Origin: Angelakisella sp.
Lineage (GTDB): Bacteria > Bacillota > Clostridia > Oscillospirales > Ruminococcaceae
DNA length: 5,301 bases
Direction of reading: 5' to 3'
Assembly: GCA_022795575.1 (NCBI GenBank)
Contig: JAAWGY010000204.1
Location: forward strand, 1-5,301
A program made the translations under genes and the position numbers. This document shows positions 5,152 through 5,301 of the stretch, piece after piece; position 1 is the first letter of the stretch; each line of letters begins with the position of its first letter. The notes under the pieces are model-generated. The model was not told where the DNA came from and ran no database searches. It saw only the letters and a list, made by a program, of their open reading frames with translations.

Positions 5152-5182
5152 GTTTATAGGCGCACCGCGTTTATAGGTGCAC
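5152..5182. repeat. 14-bp direct repeat, two copies
   Basis: GTTTATAGGCGCAC (5152-5165) and GTTTATAGGTGCAC (5169-5182) differ at one base and are three bases apart, so the period is 17 bp. It could be a slipped duplication or a paired protein-binding site. It lies between the two hairpin clusters. Confidence 0.7.
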
Positions 5183-5203
5183 TTTGGGGGAACGGGGGAG
5201 CAG

Positions 5204-5292
5204 CCCCTGCGGGGGGAACCCCTCCGTCGCCTGCGGGCATCCCTTCGGGAACGTGCCCTACGGGCAACCTCCCCTTTCAGGGGAGGCCGGCC
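5204..5292. repeat. Cluster of short hairpins, probable interspersed repeat unit 2
   Basis: Successive stems are CCCC/GGGG (5204-5214), GCC/GGC (5229-5238), TCCC/GGGA with a TTC tip (5240-5250), TGCCC/GGGCA (5254-5266) and CCTCCCC/GGGGAGG (5268-5286), then the palindrome GGCCGGCC (5285-5292). The ending with CCTCCCCTTTCAGGGGAGG is of a type I associate with repeats scattered between genes in gut Clostridia. No open reading frame is carried. Confidence 0.6.
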
Positions 5293-5301
5293 TAAGAGCC
5301 G

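Larger units (their letters stand above)
4970..5301. other. Gene-free region upstream of spoIIP filled with hairpin repeats
   Basis: No convincing coding sequence is present on either strand. The content is two clusters of short GC-rich inverted repeats (5002-5088 and 5204-5292), separated by a less structured part holding ACAAG/CTTGT repeats (5106-5140) and a 14-bp direct repeat. A long plus-strand frame runs across here, but it is the antisense shadow of spoIIP. The next gene must lie beyond 5301. Confidence 0.7.

Noticed and set aside
4054..5295. 413-codon plus-strand open frame
   Set aside because: It is antisense to spoIIP, is Gly/Val-rich without any recognisable motif, and runs through the hairpin repeats. 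Long antisense frames are common at this GC content.
5002..5301. CRISPR array or attachment site
   Set aside because: The repeats are inverted and unlike one another, with no regular spacers and no cas or integrase gene in the window.

Overview
The window comes from a GC-rich, endospore-forming member of the Clostridia. The best guess is the Oscillospiraceae (Flavonifractor/Intestinimonas-like). That rests on SpoIIP, on Gram-positive style strong Shine-Dalgarno (SD) sites, on the sequence character of the ribosomal proteins, and on hairpin-rich intergenic repeats of a kind I associate with that group. Every gene I can support lies on the minus strand, so the window reads from right (5301) to left (1).

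Reading in the direction of transcription: (1) 5301-4970 holds no gene but two clusters of short GC-rich hairpins and a small direct repeat, which look like interspersed intergenic repeats. (2) A sporulation unit follows, with a possible sigma-E-type promoter at 4969-4941, spoIIP (4908-3697) and a small membrane-anchored protein of unknown function (3681-3271), arranged tightly enough to be cotranscribed. (3) A near-perfect bidirectional intrinsic terminator (3361-3325) lies inside the 3' end of that unknown gene. (4) A good sigma-A/extended -10 promoter (3304-3276) also lies inside its last codons. (5) A leader of roughly 345 nt, GC-rich and with one U6 tract, leads into (6) the start of the S10 ribosomal protein operon: rpsJ (S10), rplC (L3), rplD (L4), rplW (L23) and rplB (L2, cut by the window edge at base 1).

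The S10 gene order is the standard bacterial one, and these genes supply parts of both ribosomal subunits. Two spacers are larger than usual: 97 nt between rpsJ and rplC, with two hairpins, and 229 nt between rplW and rplB, with a 16-bp perfect palindrome and alternating G4/C4 blocks. The upstream neighbour of the S10 operon is a sporulation gene pair rather than the str operon (rpsL-rpsG-fusA-tuf) found there in B. subtilis.

The most interesting point is the spoIIP/S10 junction. The stop codon of the unknown gene lies downstream of its own apparent terminator. A transcript ending there would therefore be a non-stop mRNA, unless the gene has lost an earlier stop. The long S10 leader with a U-tract is the second candidate for a regulatory system, by analogy with the L4-controlled S10 leader of enterobacteria. 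All functional statements here come from reading the sequence; no searches or folding programs were run.
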